From NCBI GenBank assembly GCA_006937955.1, contig SSNP01000013.1:6750957-6814956 (forward strand): DNA of 64,000 nt, given 5' to 3'. Positions 37,218 through 48,722 of this stretch are shown in pieces. Made by a program: the position numbers and the translations under genes. Position 1 is the first letter of the stretch, and every line of letters begins with the position of its first letter. Origin of the DNA: Pachypanchax playfairii (Eukaryota > Chordata > Actinopteri > Cyprinodontiformes > Aplocheilidae). The notes beneath the pieces are model-generated. The model was not told the DNA's origin. It worked only from the letters and a program-made list of their open reading frames with translations, and searched no databases.

Positions 37218-40200
37218 TTAGCCAGAAGAACACTTTCAAAGGGCCAAAAATATTAATTTCTTTAAAAAAGTACAATTAAAATTCTATTCTTAAACTTTTA
37301 ATTTGCCCACATTTATTCCACTTGCAAGATGTAAAGGTAATTTTACAATATTTCTTTGATTTCATTATTTGTAATGTAAACCCAAAACTTCCATTCAGTC
37401 CATGCACACACGCATACAGAGTCATAGTAGTTCATCATCAGTGCAGCTTCTCACATTACACAGTTAATTAGATTCAAACACATGCTGGTGTCACTCATCC
37501 GTGCATTTGCTTCCGGCTCCGTGTCCCATCAAATTCATAAGATTAGAGTGAATTAGGAGATTGTTTTTGATTAGATAAATTTTCATTTCATTACCTCATC
37601 ACAGTTACAAAGAGCACTAACAAAGCTGCTATGGCAGCAATCAAACGTAATCAGATTCACTTTTCAGATATGCTTCTAATAAGGGCAGAAATAACTTCAG
37701 TGCTTTTATCTGAATATTGAAGAAGAACCTGTTTAAGCATCAGGCATATTTTTAACTGCTCAGGTAAGAATTTAAAACATGTGGCGTTGAAAAGACCTAT
37801 TTTAACTGAACCTGTTGCAGGTAAGCTGGTAATTCGGCTTCCACCATTTTAACTGTAGCAATTTTTGTTGAAGAAGAAAAAGAAAAAAGGAAAAGAATTC
37901 TCAAACTAAAAAGAAATAAAATAATAATAATAAAAAAAAAAAAATTCTGAGAGATGATAACAGCACCAAATCACACGTATGTGCATGATGTTTTTTTTTC
38001 AAAAATAATGCCACTCTTGGTTGGACTCTGTCCCAATAAATGCCCTAAAAAAATCAATATTGAAAGGTAATTAAAAAAAAAGAGCAAAAATGCTTAAAAA
38101 AGAATAAAAATACTCAAATTGTCATTCTTTTACATTTTGTTGTACTATTGTTGGTGGTACATGGTGAAAACCTGAACATGTTTGGGAAAAACTAAATGAA
38201 ATAATAACAATGTTTATGTTATCGCCATCTGTTGGATTTTTTTTCATTTGGACATATATTTGCTTTTAAAACTAAGAAAAATATCAGTTTAAAAAATATC
38301 CAGAGGCAAGTAGTCTGTTCTATAGTTTAAGTCTTTATTTGCTGTATAGCTGCACTTCAGTGTCTTCTTGTAACCTGTCTGCGACTGAACTGAAGTGTAA
38401 GCAATTTAAAGAAAAAACGTCTCGGTCAAGTATTGGCTGTTTTGTTTGTGGATGCATGAACTCGAAATGGAGTGGCTCACCCTCCTGAAACCTTTTTAAG
38501 AAAAGATTTATATACACACATACAGGAAAAAAAAAAAAACAGCACAAATATCAAACATTTTATTTAGAACGCAGAAAAATTGTGTCAAGGAACAGTGTAA
38601 AAAAAAAAAACCTCACTGAATCCTCTTGTAATGGTGACTTGGATTCCTTTCCATGGTCTCTGTGCTAGTGATCTATTAGAAATTCAAAATACCTAATAAG
38701 GCAGCTGCATATGGTGTTTAGTTTTGTTAAGAAATATGGACTGTGTCAGTATTTAGGTGAAAACAAATAAAACAAGCACGACCCCCCCAGCTCGTCTAAT
38801 ATCCCATCTCTTTCTGTGAACAGTCTTTCACTGTGCACTGGACCATAAGATTAAAATTCATTTGTAATATTTTGAAGGAATATTCCATGGCTGCAATTCT
38901 TGCAGGATTATCACTGTCTATTTGATTTATTGCAGGGCTTTGACCCTCTTATTACAAAGGAAGGCCTGTATTCTTCACCCTCTCTCAGTCTCACCTCTCT
39001 TCTTCTCTCTCTCGTCAGTTCTTTCTAGCTGCTACATAAAACTGTGGTACCACAGGTACAAAATTCCTCCCCAAAGAAGTAAATACTATTATTCTTCTCC
39101 AGGGAATAAAATCCTACGAGTCTGAACTGTGTTAGATTGTCCTCTGCTGTAATGGGAATATTCTTTGGTGTTTAGAGATGGAGCATGTTCACCTCTTTAT
39201 TGGTTGGAGACCTTTAATCTTGATTTATTTTTTGGTCACCATGTCGTTCTAAATTTGATTTTCACATCCTTTTAGAATGTCGGAGCAAAACTGAGACTTT
39301 TAATACGTTCCAGAGATTCAAATTTTGCATCTTTTCTTGTGGCCTATGCAAACAAATGTCCATCTCCAAAAACACTAAACTTTCTGATAAAAAAAGATCA
39401 ATCTAAAGTGTGTTTTTTTTTTTTAACAGCCAGTGCAAGTGTACAATGTACAATGTGTGGACATGCATAAACTCTGCTTGGCTGCAAATAGATGTTTATG
39501 TAATAATATAATTTGTTTTACATCTATGAAAAGATGTAACATCTCAAATGAGATTATGCAGGAATGTTTCTGTGAACAACGTGCACAGAACTGTACAGAA
39601 ACTGGAGAAGTTGATGCTGTGTGGGAAGACAAAATCACTTTGCAAAGTCATTCATGAGGGAATTAAGCAGTATTGGAGGCAAAATCTCCTCTAGTTCTCA
39701 CAGCTTTGCCAGATTTTTCTGTTGAGACGGTCATGATTCACAAATATCAGTCAGTTCAGGTTTTTTTTTTTTAAAGGAAGTAGGAAATATTCAATTTGGA
39801 TTGTGTAATCATGTTTTATAGCTGCTGTAAGATTTAAAAGGGTAATTATTGAGTTGGATAATTTGATTTGAAGACTACAGGTCTTTAAGAACCATTAGTT
39901 TATACCTATGGGTTGAGTTTTCAGACCAGTTTATAAAATAAAGACTGAGCAAGTAAATGCATCATGCAAACTAAAAAAACATAGTCCTACTGAATATTAC
40001 TCAGCATCAGTTCAGCAGCCTCTGCTATGGTCTATATTTACTGAAATTGCAGAGATCACTGCCATTCACAATCCCTTTCACTCTTTCAGTCTATTTAGAA
40101 TCGCCCATTTTGCAGAATACACAGAGAAAATTCTAACGCCACATAGAAAAACTCAAGTGTCTGACTAGCAACCTTGCTTGAGTTGATCTTGACTTTAGGC

Positions 40201-40310
40201 CCCCTGACACAGGAAATCAACCCTCCTATGCTCTCATCTCTTAGCTAGACCACAGATTTGAGAAACTTCCTTTAAATTTGAAGTTATCCTGACCCTGTGT
40301 GAAGTAACAA
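37218..40310. other. Intronic non-coding DNA
   Basis: No gene or classified repeat recognised; many A and T homopolymers (for example 37932-37943, 38526-38538). Confidence 0.4.
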
Positions 40311-40522
40311 GTCTGGTCCTCGATTCTGATCCTACACTCATGAATATTTAGTTGTTTCCCTGATCCAACACACCTAATTTAATGGATGAATTACCTCTCC
40401 AGTATGTCCTCAGTTCTGTAAGAGACTGTTAATCTCCCGTTTAGTTAAATCAGTTGTGTTAGAGCAGAAAAAAACGTTAAAAGCAGAAAGCATAGTGGCC
40501 ATCGAGGACCAAGTTTAGACCA
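40311..40522. mobile_element. Degraded hAT-type MITE
   Basis: Seen: left GTCTGGTCCTCGATTCTGAT and right CATCGAGGACCAAGTTTAGA are imperfect inverses; inside are TTAGTTGTTTCCCTGATCCA and CACACCTAATTTAATGGATG, the hallmark of the fish MITE family that reappears at the right window end. Target duplication not recognisable. Confidence 0.7.
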
Positions 40523-41808
40523 CTCCTCTTAATACTAGCCAAATGGTTATTTTTGTGTACCTGAGATTATTTAATGCATGTACATCCACCCTTCCTAGTG
40601 TTTGCACTGGCACAACTCTCGTTGACTTGCCTGTCGGTGTATAGCATGACTGAATCTTAAGTTTGAGGCCAGCGTAAGCTGCTCTACTTCTAATCTACGC
40701 CGCTGCTACAGTGAAACCATTACGGAAGGTCGGTGGATGCTAAGAAGCATCTTTAAACTACCATGTTGTGTTACTTGACACTCCATCCTTAATGCCTGAG
40801 GATATCACAGAGACTCTGAAGTCACAAGTGGATTTTTTTATGACTTTGCTGGGTCGTCTTCTTGTGTTTAAGGAGCCTTTGATTAGATTCACAGGCTGCT
40901 ATAGTTCTGCTTCATCTGTTGAAAATGTTTTTTTGTTTCTTTCTTTTGAATGCAACAATATTTAGGATGTAAGACTATGAATCATAATGATGCTGTTGTA
41001 TCCTTTCAACTATGCAGATCGTCAAATCCTCCTCAACTAACAAGTCGTGGAACAAATGGCTTAAAATAAAACGTTCATCCTTTATCAAAGCGTGGAAACA
41101 GTCTGTTGCTTTTCTCCTCAGGGAAAGTAAACACTTCACCCCACCCCCCACCCCCACCCCAAAAAAACAAAACAAAACTACTTGTTCTATGACGTGTTGA
41201 ATCTCACTGCCAAAAAAGAACAACCAAGAACTGCTATCTTAATGAGGACAGTACATTCCATATTTGAATAAAGAGCAAAGTATAATCTAAAATCACAGTT
41301 TTCATGTTTTTTCTTTTAATTCTGCTGCTGACTATTCAAAATTTTGTTTTCTGGATTCATCCAAAGCCACATTTATATATTTTGTCTTGTTCATAAGCAG
41401 AGAACAGTGGTGGTTTTATTTATTACTTTCTTTTGTGTCTCTTTTTGTTACTGTTGGATTTTAGGTTTTAATCAGTAGATTGATGTGGTTGTGATAAACA
41501 GCAAAGAGCATGGGATGTCAGACCACACCAGAGGACTGACAATAGCACTTTCTGCAGTCATATAAGCAAAATGCAACTAAAATATTTGACCTTTTCAAAT
41601 CCGTAGCGATGTTGACACAATCATCGAGGGCATTACTTGTCACCCTGGCAACTAAGAAGAGATTACTTCTTTCCATTGGGCCAACATGTAATTCTAGCAC
41701 TCCTCTTGTAACAAACAATTCAAAAGCAACAATATTTAGTTTCTCAAAGATGAGCAAATCTTAAAAGTGACACGAAGCACTAAAAAGATGGGACATAAAT
41801 GCAACTTT
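40523..41808. other. Intronic non-coding DNA
   Basis: No gene recognised. Contains a strong G-quadruplex motif on the minus strand at 41139-41160. Confidence 0.4.
41139..41160 (-). other. strong G-quadruplex motif on the minus strand
   Basis: Seen: C4-A-C6-A-C5-A-C4 on the + strand, that is four G runs with single-base loops on the minus strand, the most stable loop layout known for G-quadruplexes. On the non-template (+) strand and RNA the sequence is C-rich. Confidence 0.75.
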
Positions 41809-42355
41809 TTAAAGAGGCCATTTCACACACATTTCATGACTTTGTGGTTATTTCTGAAGTATTAACCCGTAAAATGAAACATTAAGAAACACTCATTTAC
41901 AGACCTTTCATTCTCTCTGCATGAAGATTTGGCTGGCTTCGGGCTGCAACTCATTAGTATTCAATATGCACATTTCCTGGACTCAGATTGGCTAATAAAC
42001 AAGCCTATGAGAGCAAGGCATACTGTTTCCTACCCTGCTGTGCATGGCAACAGCGCACCGAGTCTCTTCCTGTTTGATACATGTTTATGCTAACAGATTT
42101 TAGCCAGCAGCATGCTAGGTGTGGTCTCAACTGTGGGAGCTGATGAATACTAATGAGCAAAGGAGTTGTGATGAAACAAAAACAGGCTGTTCAAATTCTG
42201 GTTTTATCGCCACCTGCATAGTTTGAGAGATAAAAACTGAAGGAGAAGTTGTTGAGCTTTTTTCACACCCACTATGAAGGTAAGAACACCTGTGGAGCTA
42301 AAATATTCAACAAAAACAAGGTAACAAAACATTGTTAATGGAAGGGCCTCTTTAA
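41809..42355 (+). mobile_element. TTAA-flanked non-autonomous DNA element, copy 1 (orientation arbitrary)
   Basis: Seen: left TTAAAGAGGCC and right GGCCTCTTTAA are perfect 11-bp inverses. The interior (for example ATTAGTATTCAATATGCACA, AGCAAGGCATACTGTTTCCT, CCACCTGCATAGTTTGAGAG) recurs inverted at 57107-57668. TTAA at both ends is the target of piggyBac and Kolobok families; the first base after TTAA is A, not the C usual in piggyBac. No transposase inside. Confidence 0.75.
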
Positions 42356-42730
42356 AGTGATTTTAGCAGAGAGGTTTTAAATAGACAGTATTTAACCTGT
42401 TGTAGACTGCAGACGGAGCACTAAATCCTCATGAAGGAATAAACTATTAGTTTGTCAGACTGTTACATTAAAGTTTAAGGAAATGCTTCACTGTAAACTT
42501 TTAAAGCAGGTGACTCTTTACTAGAGGAGTGGAACACAGGAGTGGCAAAAAGCTTTTTACTTTCCTTTCCTTTTTTCTTTTAATTAAGCCTGTATTCATC
42601 TTTAAACTTAGTTCAAAGAGCAATTTCTTTTTTCAGATATAGTCCCATTAAAGATGTGCATTAAATGTAAGGTTAATTAACAACAAATTAAGACAATAAA
42701 TTTAAGCATTTTTTTTTTTATTTCAGTATG

Positions 42731-42752
42731 ATTGATATCTTAAGATATCAAT
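42731..42752. repeat. perfect 22-bp palindrome
   Basis: Seen: ATTGATATCTT followed directly by its exact reverse complement. Function unknown. Confidence 0.9.
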
Positions 42753-42845
42753 TTTAATCTTCAAAAGATTGAATTTAAAAATTATTTTCCAACTTCTATG
42801 CAGATGTCAGTTTGGTATAAGCTCAAAATCTATCTTACAGGTAAA

Positions 42846-43045
42846 CAGAGGTGTCAAAAGTAGGAGTCGAAAGTAAAAATCCTGCCATGTTTTTGGATCT
42901 GCCTGTATATCTAGAACAGGTGTTTTCATCAACTAGCTCATCTACCTGGTAAAGAAGCTGTGCTAATTGAATTCAGCTGGTTTAGTGATGGTTGGAACAG
43001 CTGCTGGACTGGGTTTTTACTTTACTCCTACTTTTGACACCTCTG
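42846..43045. mobile_element. hAT MITE, 200 bp, perfect 8-bp target duplication
   Basis: Seen: CAGGTAAA at 42838-42845 and again at 43046-43053. Inside, CAGAGGTGTCAAAAGTAGGA and its inverse TCCTACTTTTGACACCTCTG form perfect terminal repeats, with further pairing for about 14 bp. An 8-bp duplication and CAGAGGTG ends are classic hAT features. No coding sequence. The intact duplication and ends indicate a fairly recent insertion. Confidence 0.93.
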
Positions 43046-43053
43046 CAGGTAAA

Positions 43054-45289
43054 TAGAACATATGTAAAATTAAAAAAAGATAGATGTCATCTTTATAAAA
43101 TGGCAATTTTTATAGATAAATTGACAATTTGAGTTGATTACCCTGTATGTATCACTAATTAGTGTTGTATCATCACATACATATTGCATTTTTCAAATCA
43201 AAATCCATAAACTTTAAGATGTTTATCAAACATAGATGGTCTTACTATGAACACTGCTGCTACTAAAGTTGTGATGTACTGTATTTGAGTTTAACATTAA
43301 CAAGAAGCTGCAGCTACAGAAATTACAGCAGAGTTGAATCATCACCTCTCTGACTTAACTGTGTAAAAATAATTTCTTTTAAGCTTCACAAATGTACATG
43401 GTGAACAGATGCACAGAAGATTGATTCTCTCTGCCCTCTAATCTGTGTGGGATTGGGGAGCTGCGCTCTTCGAGCAGGGACAGCATTATACTAAAAAACT
43501 CCAGATTTACATTTATTTGCGATTGCATTTATTCTCTCTTTAGTTCTCAAAGCTGTAAATCAAGATTGATGTCAGTCGACAGATTTAGACTTGTTTTAAA
43601 GAACAATCTAGTTCTTTTTAAGACAAAACAATTGTCTTAAAAAGATTTTTTTTACGGGATTACATGTGTTTTTCAGGCAACAGTATATTATGGGTGACAA
43701 ATATATATATTTTTCTGTTTGCCTTTGTTATTGTGAATAATGTTAGATTTGGTAGATTAAAATTCCTTTCATGACCTAATTGTTGCATCATTTTAAATGT
43801 AAAATCTTTAGTTTCATTATTTTTTTTCAAACAAACTCAATGTGATATGGGTGTTAATATTAGAATTTAAAAATAGGGTTTGTAAAATATGTATATATAT
43901 TTTTTAAACTGAGAGGGCTGTCAGCTGCAGGTGAGAAGAACTGGCACCATTTTCGTTTGTTTGTTGCCGATACAAATGTGATTTTTCCCACATGCAGACA
44001 TGTGTCGAGATCTACCTAAACAACACTTTTTAATTTCTGTTGCGTTTGAGTGTGAAGACTTTGATGCAGTATGAGAGGAGGGCACGGGGAAGCAAGAATG
44101 AAAGCATGGCAAATCGTGTAATTCACTGACAGGCTTGCTTTTGTGTATTGTCTGTTTGTTTTTGTTTTTTTTTTGTTTTTTTTTGGTTGGATGTCATTTA
44201 TGAGAAACCCAAGAACATGTTGTCAGAAGGTCCTGCCAAGCCAGTTTCCCCACTCCATTAATTAGAGATGTTCTTTGAACAAAACCATGCCTTTCTTCTG
44301 CCACACTTTTTCCTTTGAATGCCTATCAGACTCTCTCGAGGTGTTTTAATCTGGGCTCCATCATCAGGATCAACTAAGTGCACCTGCAGTGACACTTTGT
44401 ATGATGGTCTTTTCTTGCCACTGTCAGAGAATTCATGAATGTCTACAACTCTGCTCTAATTGCAGCAGACACCACGAAGCCTGGAAGGTGATAAAACATG
44501 ACATATTCACATTTTTATTCACTTCAGTTATTGGGGAACACCATCATGTTTGTACTTCATTTTGACTTTTGAAAAGCAGAAAGTGTCTCAGCAGCTTGTG
44601 TGTATGATAGAATATCATGTTATATATAATGTGCTGACTGCATAAGTAGTTTGCAAAACCCTGATTCCAGATGGTAGCAGCTGTCACGGACTGAGTCTTT
44701 GTATTTGGTTTCATGTGTTTTATGAGTGAGGCAGTTTCGATCATTCAGGTTCTGCCATTCTTGTTTTACCCACTTATCTCCTTGGCAGTTCTTGGCTGTG
44801 GTTGAAATATTCACTTGTTCACTCATCCACTCATATATTACACTTTATAAGGCATCTAGCATTGACTAGTGGTTTTGCATTTTGAACACTACTTGAGTGC
44901 AACTTCTCAACTGTGCAAGTTGTTAAAGTTAAGGTTTAAAAAATGGTAGCAGATTATACCGGGATACACACCTGAATCTGACGTGAAGACCCAAAGTATT
45001 TTGGTGGTCTGAGTTGAGAAATTGTAATTAACGCCATCTGTCTGAGTAACACTGACAAAAAATGTCTTTTAACATAAGTGAGATCATTCTTTATACATAT
45101 TTTCTGTAATGTATCTACTTACACAAGCATGTGCAGCTCCAACACTATCATAACCTTCAACATTCAAAAACTCCATGTTAATCTCAGCTTTAAAAAAGGC
45201 TCTTTAGTATTTCTGTAATAAANAGGCTGTTCTTAGTCATAGTCTGTGTGTAAACGACTTTATACAGTGATTAAAGAGTGCTCTTTTAA
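43054..45289. other. Intronic non-coding DNA
   Basis: No gene recognised. A 14-bp perfect hairpin (arms 43613-43626 and 43632-43645, 5-nt loop). Candidate regulatory block 44200-44490. One undetermined base (N) at 45223. Confidence 0.4.
44200..44490. promoter_or_regulatory. candidate conserved regulatory element
   Basis: Seen: repeat-free block with homeodomain core TAATTA at 44259-44264, an E-box CACCTG near 44381 and TCTAATTGCAGCAGAC near 44454-44469. Composition is more balanced than the AT-rich flanks. Inference only. Confidence 0.25.
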
Positions 45290-45736
45290 ATTTATGGGAT
45301 ATTAATCTGGTCAGTTAAGTGGCAGGGAGGGTTGTCAATCAATGTCAGCTGTTTTGGTGTAATTAAATTAACATCAGGTGCACTAAAGGGACAAATGAGA
45401 GATGACCCCAAAAGCAGTAATAGTTCTGCAGCTAGAGGCCATAGATATATTTTTCCTCTTCATTTGCTTCTCAGTAGTTTGATTTGGGCCAGTGTCACTA
45501 CTGCACTACTGAGGAGATACCTGGACCCTAGTCCAACTCCACCAGGATGGAGCATCAATACCTGTCATTTCCAGAAGGTTTGCTGTGTCTTCCAACTCAG
45601 CCTGAGGAGCTTGGAGGAAATTCCGGGAGACAGAAAGGTACTCAAAGGGAGCTGGACAAGACCTTTGAAGGTCCTTCAACAGTATCTGCCTCTTTGTGCA
45701 GGATGAACAGGATGAGTACTGCCAGAGTCCTGTAAC
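45290..45736 (+). pseudogene. Tc1-like transposon, 5' part, with transposase N-terminal remnant
   Basis: Seen: GGGAGGGTTGTCAATCAATG and AACATCAGGTGCACTAAAGG of the element leader, then coding remnant LRRYLDPS (about 45508-45533), AGAAGGTTTGCTGTGTCTTC, and NRMSTARVL near 45704-45732. These match, in order, the N-terminal DNA-binding half of a common fish Tc1 transposase. Frameshifts break it. The gene resumes at 47386, so this and the next two Tc1 pieces are one insertion split later. Confidence 0.85.
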
Positions 45737-47385
45737 ACTACTTCACCTAAATGCTACAAACATTTTCAGAAAATCTCTCTCTCGATTCACTAAGGATCAG
45801 TGAAGATTTCTGCGGAACTCCTTAGATGTCATGCATTTGCAGTGCAAATACAGCAATAAGATTATCGCATACCACAGAGCAGAGGCTGCAGCTGAAATTT
45901 CTTCTTCCTTTGTTACATTTACACAGACTTTTTCTATGTTGGACATTCTGCACAGTTCACATGCTGTTGAACCGTTTTTTAAAGATTTTATTGTGTCATT
46001 TATGAATCTGGTTCAAGCTTCACTTTTTTATTTTTCCTTTCAGCACATATCGCCACAGATGTTAAGATCAGGCAGACCACCTATTATGGTGCGTTCACAC
46101 CGGCCACTTTGTCAATGTCAAGCAACGCTCATAACGCTCCAAGTTTGACGTTTGAAAGTTGAAGCTCATAACGCCTGCCAGTCAGAGCGCATAGGCGTTA
46201 AAGCTCGTAACGCTTGACCGTTAAAAAGAGCGCAAAGGCGGGGCTTTATTTGTTATCGAATGTTCTGAGCTATGGCGGATGATATAGAGAGAGTGGCTTG
46301 GCTTTATTTACTCCGTTTGTGGATACAGCCCATTCTTCAGATGTGTTTTGAGTTTGAGGAGTTAAACCATTTGCTCCAGCAGCTACATATGGATGAGGTT
46401 TGCTTCCAGCGCTACTTCCGTCTGTCCCGCACCCTGTTTGAAGACTTCCTGCTTCATTCAGGTATGTCACTACGATGAGACGCTCTGATTGGTTGACATG
46501 CCACTTCAAGAGCGTTAAGAGCGTCAAAAGTTCAGCTAGCTGAGCTCTCTGCGTTTCGAGCTTTTCAAGTGTTTCAAGCGTCAATGCCTGAAACGCTCGA
46601 AAAGCTTGAAAAGTTGCTGCTCATAACGCTCACAAAGCGCCGCAGAGCCGTTGACGTCTGTGTGACGCACTCCACCATAGACTTTACATGTAACCTTGCC
46701 GCTTCTGACGTTGACGGTTGGGCCGGTGTGAACACACCATTAGTCTGTTTACTGCTGGAAAATGTTCGCTGCTGGTTGCTTGCTGGTCATACACTATGGA
46801 TGTTTTTTGTAAAGTATATTACATTAGTATCAAAAGTCATGAAGTCACATTCTACATGTGTATACTGAACATTGAGTGCATAAAAGTGACTTGCACAAGG
46901 AAGTTGTAACTTGTGAGTAAAAACATACACAGTGAGAGCACATTTCAGTACTTTGGGCACACAAGCATATACCATGCATGCACTTGTGGACCAATGAGCA
47001 CACGGCAGTGAGGAGCGCATGCTCGACACTCAAATGTGCTGAATTGCAGAATCTACAGCAGTGTAAAGTCAGTTTGTCAGTGTGAACAGATCAATAACTG
47101 TACAAGAGCACATTCTTTTCTTAAACATAGACTTTATGTAGCTTGTTGTCAAAATTACTATGAAACAAAAAAGCCCGTAATCAAATCCTAAATGTGTGTT
47201 TTATTGACACAGAAGTCACTATGAAAGCACATGCTTGTATTATTCATATGTGGAATGATATCACTATTACTCAGTAAATTACACACACTAACGGTCAAGG
47301 AAAATTTTATTGTCACACTGTTGCAAAATAACCCTCCTTCACCCTTTGTAAAGATACCTTTACTGTCTTATGTAAATGAGTGCTT
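45737..47385. mobile_element. About 1.65-kb insertion inside the Tc1 copy (unidentified, carries a Harbinger element)
   Basis: Seen: the Tc1 sequence stops after CCAGAGTCCTGTAACAC and continues at GCTCCAGGTGACAATTGGTG near 47389, so everything between was inserted later. 46087-46739 is a Harbinger element; the rest (45737-46083, 46743-47385) I cannot classify. It shows CATGCATTTGCAGTGCAAAT and GATCAATAACTGTACAAGAG motifs that may belong to a hAT-type element, unconfirmed. The exact ends and target duplication are not resolved. Confidence 0.55.
46087..46739 (+). mobile_element. PIF/Harbinger-like element with TTA duplication and a transposase N-terminal fragment
   Basis: Seen: ends TGGTGCGTTCACACCGGCC and GGCCGGTGTGAACACACCA, 19-bp inverted repeats with one mismatch, flanked by TTA (46084-46086 and 46740-46742). 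Inside, an open frame from 46272 reads MADDIERVAWLYLL and then QRYFRLSRTLFEDFLLHSG, resembling the N-terminal region of Harbinger nucleases. It stops after 68 codons, before any DDE residues, so this copy cannot make a transposase. The flanks of that frame are full of GCGTT and AACGCT repeats in both orientations. A truncated sister copy lies at 52537-52947. Confidence 0.88.
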
Positions 47386-47810
47386 AGCTCCAGGTGACAA
47401 TTGGTGTGAATGTCTTTGATGACACCATTAGAAACAGACTTCATGTGGATGGCCTGAGGGTATGATGTCCTCTAGTGGGTCCTGTGCTCAGTGCCCAACA
47501 CTGTGGAGCTCGACTTGCATTTGCCAGAGAACACAAGAATTGGCAGATCCACACCCTGTGCTTTTTACAGATGAGAGTAGGTTCACCCTGAGTTCTTGTG
47601 ACAGATGTGATCCATGGAGGGAAGCATAGACCTGTACAGGATAAACAATGGCACTCTGACTGTAATTAGGTATTGGAGTGAAATCCTAAGACCCATTGTT
47701 GGACCTTTTGTGGGTGCAGTAGGTCCTGGGTTGCACCTGGTGCATGACCAGTCCAGCCGGATATATCAAAAGTATTCCTGAATGATGAAGACATTGATAC
47801 CATTGATTTG
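47386..47810 (+). pseudogene. Tc1-like transposon, middle part (transposase catalytic region)
   Basis: Seen: AGAAACAGACTTCATGTGGA, CCTCTAGTGGGTCCTGTGCT and CACAGATGAGAGTAGGTTCACC-type sequence (near 47566-47586, encoding TDESRFT with the first catalytic Asp), then GGAGTGAAATCCTAAGACCC and a degraded GCATGACCAGTCC (second catalytic Asp region). It stops at CATTGATACCATTGATTTG, where a LINE begins. Internal deletions and frameshifts disable it. Confidence 0.85.
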
Positions 47811-48443
47811 CTTCCTTTGAGCCTAGACCTTCAGCGTGCACTGGAGTGGCTCACAGCTGAGTGCAAAGCAGCTGGAATGAGAGTCAGCTCCTTAAAATCA
47901 GAGGCCATGGTTTTCAACCAGAAAATAGTGGAATGGTTCTTTCATGTTGGCAATGAGTCCTTGCCTCAAGTGTAGGAGTTTTAAGAATCTAGACATTTTA
48001 TTCATAAGTGATGGTAGATGGACTGGCAGATTGAGCTTTATCAGCAGTAATGAGGTTACTGCTTTGGTCTCTAATGGTGAAGAAGGAGCTGAGCCGAAAG
48101 GCAAAGCTCTTGATTCACTGGTCTGACTATATTCGGACCCTCAACTATGATCATGAGACTAGATCCCGACCACCGAGCTTCTTCTGCTCTGCACTAAAAC
48201 AATTCAGCTGAGGTGGTTCAGGCATCTTGACAGGAAGCCTCCAGGCATATCCCAATAGGATGAGACCCTTGGGCAGACCCAGAATTAGCTGGAGAGACTA
48301 TATATCCTCTCTGGTCTTGGAACATCTTGGGATCCCTCAAGAGGAGCTGGAGAGTGTCACTGGGGTGAGGGATGTCTGGATTTTTCTTTCTGAGCCTGTT
48401 GCCCCTGCAACTCAACTATGATAAGCAGAAGTAGATGGATGGA
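47811..48443 (+). mobile_element. LINE 3' end (reverse-transcriptase C-terminal remnant) nested in the Tc1 copy
   Basis: Seen: a coding remnant DLQRALEWLTAECKAAGM (near 47824) continuing KSEAMVF, then GTGAAGAAGGAGCTGAGCCG, CAGCTGAGGTGGTTCAGGCA, and GRPRISWRDYISSL (near 48274-48315), closing with EELESVTGVRDVW and a GATGGATGGATG end. This is the C-terminal end of a fish non-LTR retrotransposon ORF2 and its short 3' tail; the YxDD part of the enzyme is missing because of 5' truncation. Several stops. A short GATTG-like repeat at both junctions fits a target duplication. Confidence 0.85.
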
Positions 48444-48722
48444 TGATTGGTTTCTACCCTTGCATGACCTAAATCCAGTAAAGCATCACTGGGAAATCAT
48501 GTGTAGGTCCATCCAACACTGCTAGCTTGCGCCTTAGAGTATCCAGGAACTCTGTGAAACCCTGGTCTGGATCTGGTAGGAAACCATCTGTCATCTCACA
48601 TGAATTCCTGACTTTGTCAGGCAGTATACAAGCACATGGGGACCATAAAACTATTGACTACCATTTGAGTTGCTGCAATGTCATAAACTTTTGAACACCA
48701 CAACTAAAATGTCAGCATATTA
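48444..48722 (+). pseudogene. Tc1-like transposon, 3' part (transposase C-terminal remnant)
   Basis: Seen: ACCTAAATCCAGTAAAGCAT (the region of the third catalytic acid, here DLNPVKH instead of DLNPIEH, so the Glu is replaced by Lys), GTAGGTCCATCCAACACTGC, CTCTGTGAAACCCTGGTCTG and ATACAAGCACATGGGGACCA with a stop and ATTTGAGTTGCTGCAATGTC behind it. Together with 45290-45736 and 47386-47810 it completes one Tc1 copy. Confidence 0.85.
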
